A program made the position numbers and the translations under genes. Below, piece by piece: positions 5,254-7,550 of a stretch of DNA of 7,550 nt. Positions within the stretch are counted from its first letter, which is position 1, and every line of letters begins with the position of its first letter. The notes below the pieces were generated by a model that was given only the letters and a program-made list of their open reading frames with translations, was not told the DNA's origin and ran no database searches. Origin of the DNA: Lachnospiraceae bacterium (GTDB taxonomy: Bacteria > Bacillota > Clostridia > Lachnospirales > Lachnospiraceae); NCBI GenBank assembly GCA_017461685.1, contig JAFTXF010000051.1, forward strand, positions 1-7,550, read 5' to 3'.

Positions 5254-5555
5254 GTTTAGTGGGCTCTGTGGGGTGCGAGTTGGAGCTTTATATATTTCGG
5301 CACAGGGACCTTGAAAAGCGCCGGTCCTTAGCTGCCATGCATCCGAAGAAGCTGCCGGTGGCAGGTTCGTAGGTGAAGCAAGGCGTTTGACGCCGCAGTC
5401 TGAGCTTAGTACAGCACAAGGCACGCTTTCTCACTAAGCTCGCACCATGTGCTCACTAAGTGTTCAATGCGCGCTGCAGTTTTTCATGGAGCGAGAGCGC
5501 GCCCTGAGACGAAATATATAAAGCTCCAACTCGCACCCCACAGAGCTCTCTAACC
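5254..5555 (+). repeat. Element E2: second copy, with its own unrelated inverted arms
   Basis: The arms 5263-5299 and 5510-5546 are perfectly complementary over 37 bp. Pairing continues outward to 5254/5555 with two mismatches and one G-T pair, giving 43 of 46 Watson-Crick. The core is homologous to the reverse complement of E1 and carries the same three identical blocks (53, 21 and 21 nt). Between the conserved blocks ending at 5332 and starting at 5393, E2 has 60 nt where E1 has 15. The extra segment contains the hairpin CTGCC 5352-5356 with GGCAG 5360-5364. The outer arm sequence is unrelated to the E1 arm, apart from the AT-rich innermost bases. It fills the htpG 5' UTR. No transposase, convincing ORF or target-site duplication is visible. 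Confidence 0.88.
5300..5509 (+). ncRNA. Conserved structured core of E2 (candidate RNA domain or leader)
   Basis: Helices equivalent to those of E1 can be drawn on the plus strand: CAGGG 5303-5307 with CCCTG 5502-5506; TGAAAAGC 5312-5319 with GTTTTTCA 5479-5486 (one G-U wobble in place of the G-C of E1); CTTAG 5327-5331 with CTAAG 5456-5460; GGCG 5382-5385 with CGCC 5391-5394 (E1 has a different short GGT/ACC stem at this place); GAGCTTAGT 5402-5410 with ACTAAGCTC 5433-5441; and GCAC 5442-5445 with GTGC 5449-5452. As part of the htpG leader it could be a cis-regulatory RNA, for example responding to heat or a ligand, or an RNA released by cleavage of the long stem. Function is unknown. Confidence 0.5.
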
Positions 5556-5574
5556 AACCACAACAATGTAATTT

Positions 5575-5579
5575 GGAGG
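5575..5579 (+). promoter_or_regulatory. htpG ribosome binding site
   Basis: GGAGG lies 7 nt before the ATG at 5587 and only about 20 nt after the right arm of E2. It is outside the long stem, so it should be accessible when the stem is formed. Confidence 0.85.
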
Positions 5580-5586
5580 CGATAAG

Positions 5587-7550
5587 ATGAAAGGTAGTTT
5601 ATCTATCAATAGTGAAAATATTTTTCCGATTATTAAAAAATGGCTTTATAGCGATCATGATATTTTTTACCGTGAATTAATCAGTAATGGCTGTGATGCG
5701 ATTACCAAACTGAAGAAATTAGACATGATGGGCGAATACACTTTGCCGGAGGATTATAAGGGCCGCGTGGATGTAGTAGTAGATCCGGAGCAGAAAACTC
5801 TTACCTTTAAGGACAATGGTCTTGGTATGACCGCAGAAGAAGTAGAAGAGTATATCAATCAGATTGCTTTTTCCGGTGCTACAGACTTTATCGAGAAGTA
5901 CAAAGACAAGACCAATGAGGACCAGATTATCGGTCATTTCGGTTTGGGCTTTTATTCTGCTTTCATGGTGGCGGATGAAGTACATATTGATACCTTGTCC
6001 TACAAGGAAGGAGCAAAGCCGGTTCACTGGGTATGTGACGGCGGCACTGAGTTTGAGATGACAGAAGGGGATAAGACTGAGGTCGGTACTACGATTACTT
6101 TGTATTTAAATGAGGACTGTCTGGAATTCTGCAATGAATACAAGGCAAGAGAGGTTATCAAGAAGTATTGTTCCTTCATGCCTACTGAGATTTATTTATC
6201 CAAGGCAAATGACAAGCAGACCCAGACCATTAAGCCGGAAGAGCTGTTGGCTGATGATGAAGTGGTAGAGACTGTTAAGGCTGAAAATGAGGATGCAGAG
6301 GACAGACTGAAAATCAAACGTCGTCCTGAATTATTAAATGAGACACATCCGCTTTGGACCAAGAGTCCGAACGAGTGCTCTAAGGATGATTATTTAGAAT
6401 TTTACAGAAGTGTGTTCCATGATTACAAGGAGCCGTTATTCTGGATTCATTTGAATATGGATTATCCGTTCAATTTAAAGGGTATTTTATATTTCCCTAA
6501 GATTAATACGGAATATGATTCTATCGAGGGTACTATCAAATTATACAATAATCAGGTATTTATTGCAGATAATATCAAGGAAGTTATTCCGGAATTCCTT
6601 ATGCTGCTAAAGGGTGTAATTGACTGCCCTGATTTACCGTTAAATGTATCCCGTTCTGCACTGCAGAATGACGGTTTTGTGAAGAAAATCAGCGATTACA
6701 TTACTAAGAAGGTGGCTGACAAGCTTTCCGGTATGTGCAAGACCGATAAGGAAAATTATGAAAAATATTGGGATGACATCAGTCCGTTTATCAAATTCGG
6801 CTGCTTAAAGGATGATAAATTCTGCGAGAAGATGACAGATTATATTCTGTTCAAGAATCTGGACGGTGTCTACATGACCTTGCCGGAATGTCTGGAGGTA
6901 AAACCGATTGATACAGAAGAAACCGCTGTGGATGAGAACGGTAATGCTGTAGAGGCTCAAGTGGTAGATGCAGGTAATGCCGCAGAAGGTATGGAAGCTG
7001 ACAATGATGAGGAAGATGCTGCAGAAGAAAAGAAGGAAAAGATTATTTATTATGTAACCGACGAGCGCCAGCAGTCCCAGTATATCAAGATGTTTAAGGC
7101 TGCCAAGATGGATGCAGTGATTTTAAATCATAATATTGACCAGCCGTTTGTTTCTCAGTTAGAGATGAAGAATCAAGGCATTAAGTTCATGAGAATCGAT
7201 GCAGATTTGACTGACAGCCTGAAGGCCAAGACCAGCAAAAAGGCAGCAGAGGATCTGGCAGCAAAGACGGAGCTTGTAGGTAAGATTATGAAGAAGGCAA
7301 TCAAAAAGGATAATATCACCGTCAAGGTAGAAAAGCTTCGTAATTCCAAGATTGCTTCCGTGATTACCGTATCTGAGGAGGCACGTCGTATGCAGGATAT
7401 GATGCGTATGTATGCTGCAAACGGCATGGATATGGGTATGTTTGGCAAAGAAGGCGAGACTTTGGTACTCAATGCCGGTCATCCGTTGGTTGATTATGTA
7501 CTGACTCATGAAGACGGTGATGATACCAAGATGATCTGCGAGCAGCTTTA
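5587..7550 (+). CDS. htpG: HtpG, Hsp90-family molecular chaperone (3' end cut by window)
   Basis: 654 complete codons are visible, open to the window edge, so only a short C-terminal tail should be missing. HtpG is the cytoplasmic bacterial Hsp90, an ATP-driven dimeric chaperone. The GHKL ATPase domain shows RELISNGCDA with catalytic E30 and N34, DNGLGMT with D76, and the lid/G-box IGHFGLGFYSAFMVA (115-129). The middle domain includes the Hsp90 hallmark LPLNVSRSALQND with the ATP-contacting Arg. A low-complexity acidic stretch at about residues 437-484, containing DNDEEDAAEEKKEK, sits between the middle-domain segment ending LPECLEV and KIIYYVTDE; E. coli HtpG lacks such an insert there. A Met-rich segment near the C-terminus, MQDMMRMYAANGMDMGMFG, resembles the client-binding amphipathic helix. 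Expression comes from the CIRCE-linked promoter through E2. Identification is secure. Confidence 0.96.
   Translation, partial: MKGSLSINSENIFPIIKKWLYSDHDIFYRELISNGCDAITKLKKLDMMGEYTLPEDYKGRVDVVVDPEQKTLTFKDNGLGMTAEEVEEYINQIAFSGATDFIEKYKDKTNEDQIIGHFGLGFYSAFMVADEVHIDTLSYKEGAKPVHWVCDGGTEFEMTEGDKTEVGTTITLYLNEDCLEFCNEYKAREVIKKYCSFMPTEIYLSKANDKQTQTIKPEELLADDEVVETVKAENEDAEDRLKIKRRPELLNETHPLWTKSPNECSKDDYLEFYRSVFHDYKEPLFWIHLNMDYPFNLKGILYFPKINTEYDSIEGTIKLYNNQVFIADNIKEVIPEFLMLLKGVIDCPDLPLNVSRSALQNDGFVKKISDYITKKVADKLSGMCKTDKENYEKYWDDISPFIKFGCLKDDKFCEKMTDYILFKNLDGVYMTLPECLEVKPIDTEETAVDENGNAVEAQVVDAGNAAEGMEADNDEEDAAEEKKEKIIYYVTDERQQSQYIKMFKAAKMDAVILNHNIDQPFVSQLEMKNQGIKFMRIDADLTDSLKAKTSKKAAEDLAAKTELVGKIMKKAIKKDNITVKVEKLRNSKIASVITVSEEARRMQDMMRMYAANGMDMGMFGKEGETLVLNAGHPLVDYVLTHEDGDDTKMICEQL

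Noticed and set aside
5176..5424. Minus-strand 82-residue ORF in E2 sharing MPCAVLSSDCG and LRTGAFQGP with the E1 frame
   Set aside because: The shared peptide follows from identical core DNA, and the 45-nt length difference happens to keep frame. There is no ribosome binding site, and the frame continues through unrelated arm, promoter and CIRCE sequence, so RNA or DNA structure explains it better. Worth reconsidering only if the frame is kept in many copies.
5242..5469. CATTGAAC (5242-5249) upstream of E2 complementary to GTTCAATG (5462-5469) in the core
   Set aside because: Only 8 bp, partly upstream of the expected transcription start, and without an equivalent at E1; probably chance.

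Overview
The window looks like chromosome of a low-to-mid-GC Gram-positive anaerobe, most likely class Clostridia and plausibly Lachnospiraceae. The grounds are protein character (SbcD/SbcC, a PrsA/PpiC-type lipoprotein, HtpG, CspA-type cold-shock protein), strong GGAGG-type ribosome binding sites and a perfect CIRCE operator. Genus and species cannot be named from sequence alone.

Layout. Positions 1-66 (minus strand) hold the first 22 codons of a cold-shock protein gene. A divergent intergenic region (67-519) carries a good plus-strand promoter (159-188) and a large inverted-repeat element, called here E1 (192-459). sbcD (520-1641) and sbcC (1638-3923) follow, overlapping by ATGA, and encode the Mre11/Rad50-type nuclease that cuts DNA hairpins and palindromes. 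After a 67-nt gap comes a PpiC/PrsA-type parvulin lipoprotein gene (3991-5058), possibly cotranscribed. The next intergenic region (5059-5586) contains a perfect CIRCE (5176-5202), a near-consensus promoter (5210-5238) and a second copy of the element, E2 (5254-5555), all ahead of htpG (5587 to the window end; only the extreme C-terminus is missing).

The main discovery candidate is the E1/E2 pair. They share a conserved core, including a 53-nt block that is identical in the two copies, in opposite orientations. Each core is enclosed by its own long, almost perfectly self-complementary arms (48/50 bp in E1; 37 perfect bp in E2, extending to 46 positions). The outer arm sequences of the two copies are unrelated. 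Conserved core, conserved internal helices and paired but unrelated outer stems are what a structured RNA or a palindromic mobile element would leave. Both copies lie between a -10 box and the ribosome binding site of a housekeeping gene, so both should be transcribed as the 5' UTR: sbcD for E1 and heat-shock-regulated htpG for E2. I do not recognise the element as a named family.

How the genes relate: cold-shock protein, HtpG and the parvulin lipoprotein are folding or stress functions, and SbcCD is DNA repair. Apart from the sbcDC operon there is no evident shared pathway. The repeated element is the feature that links the two transcription units.
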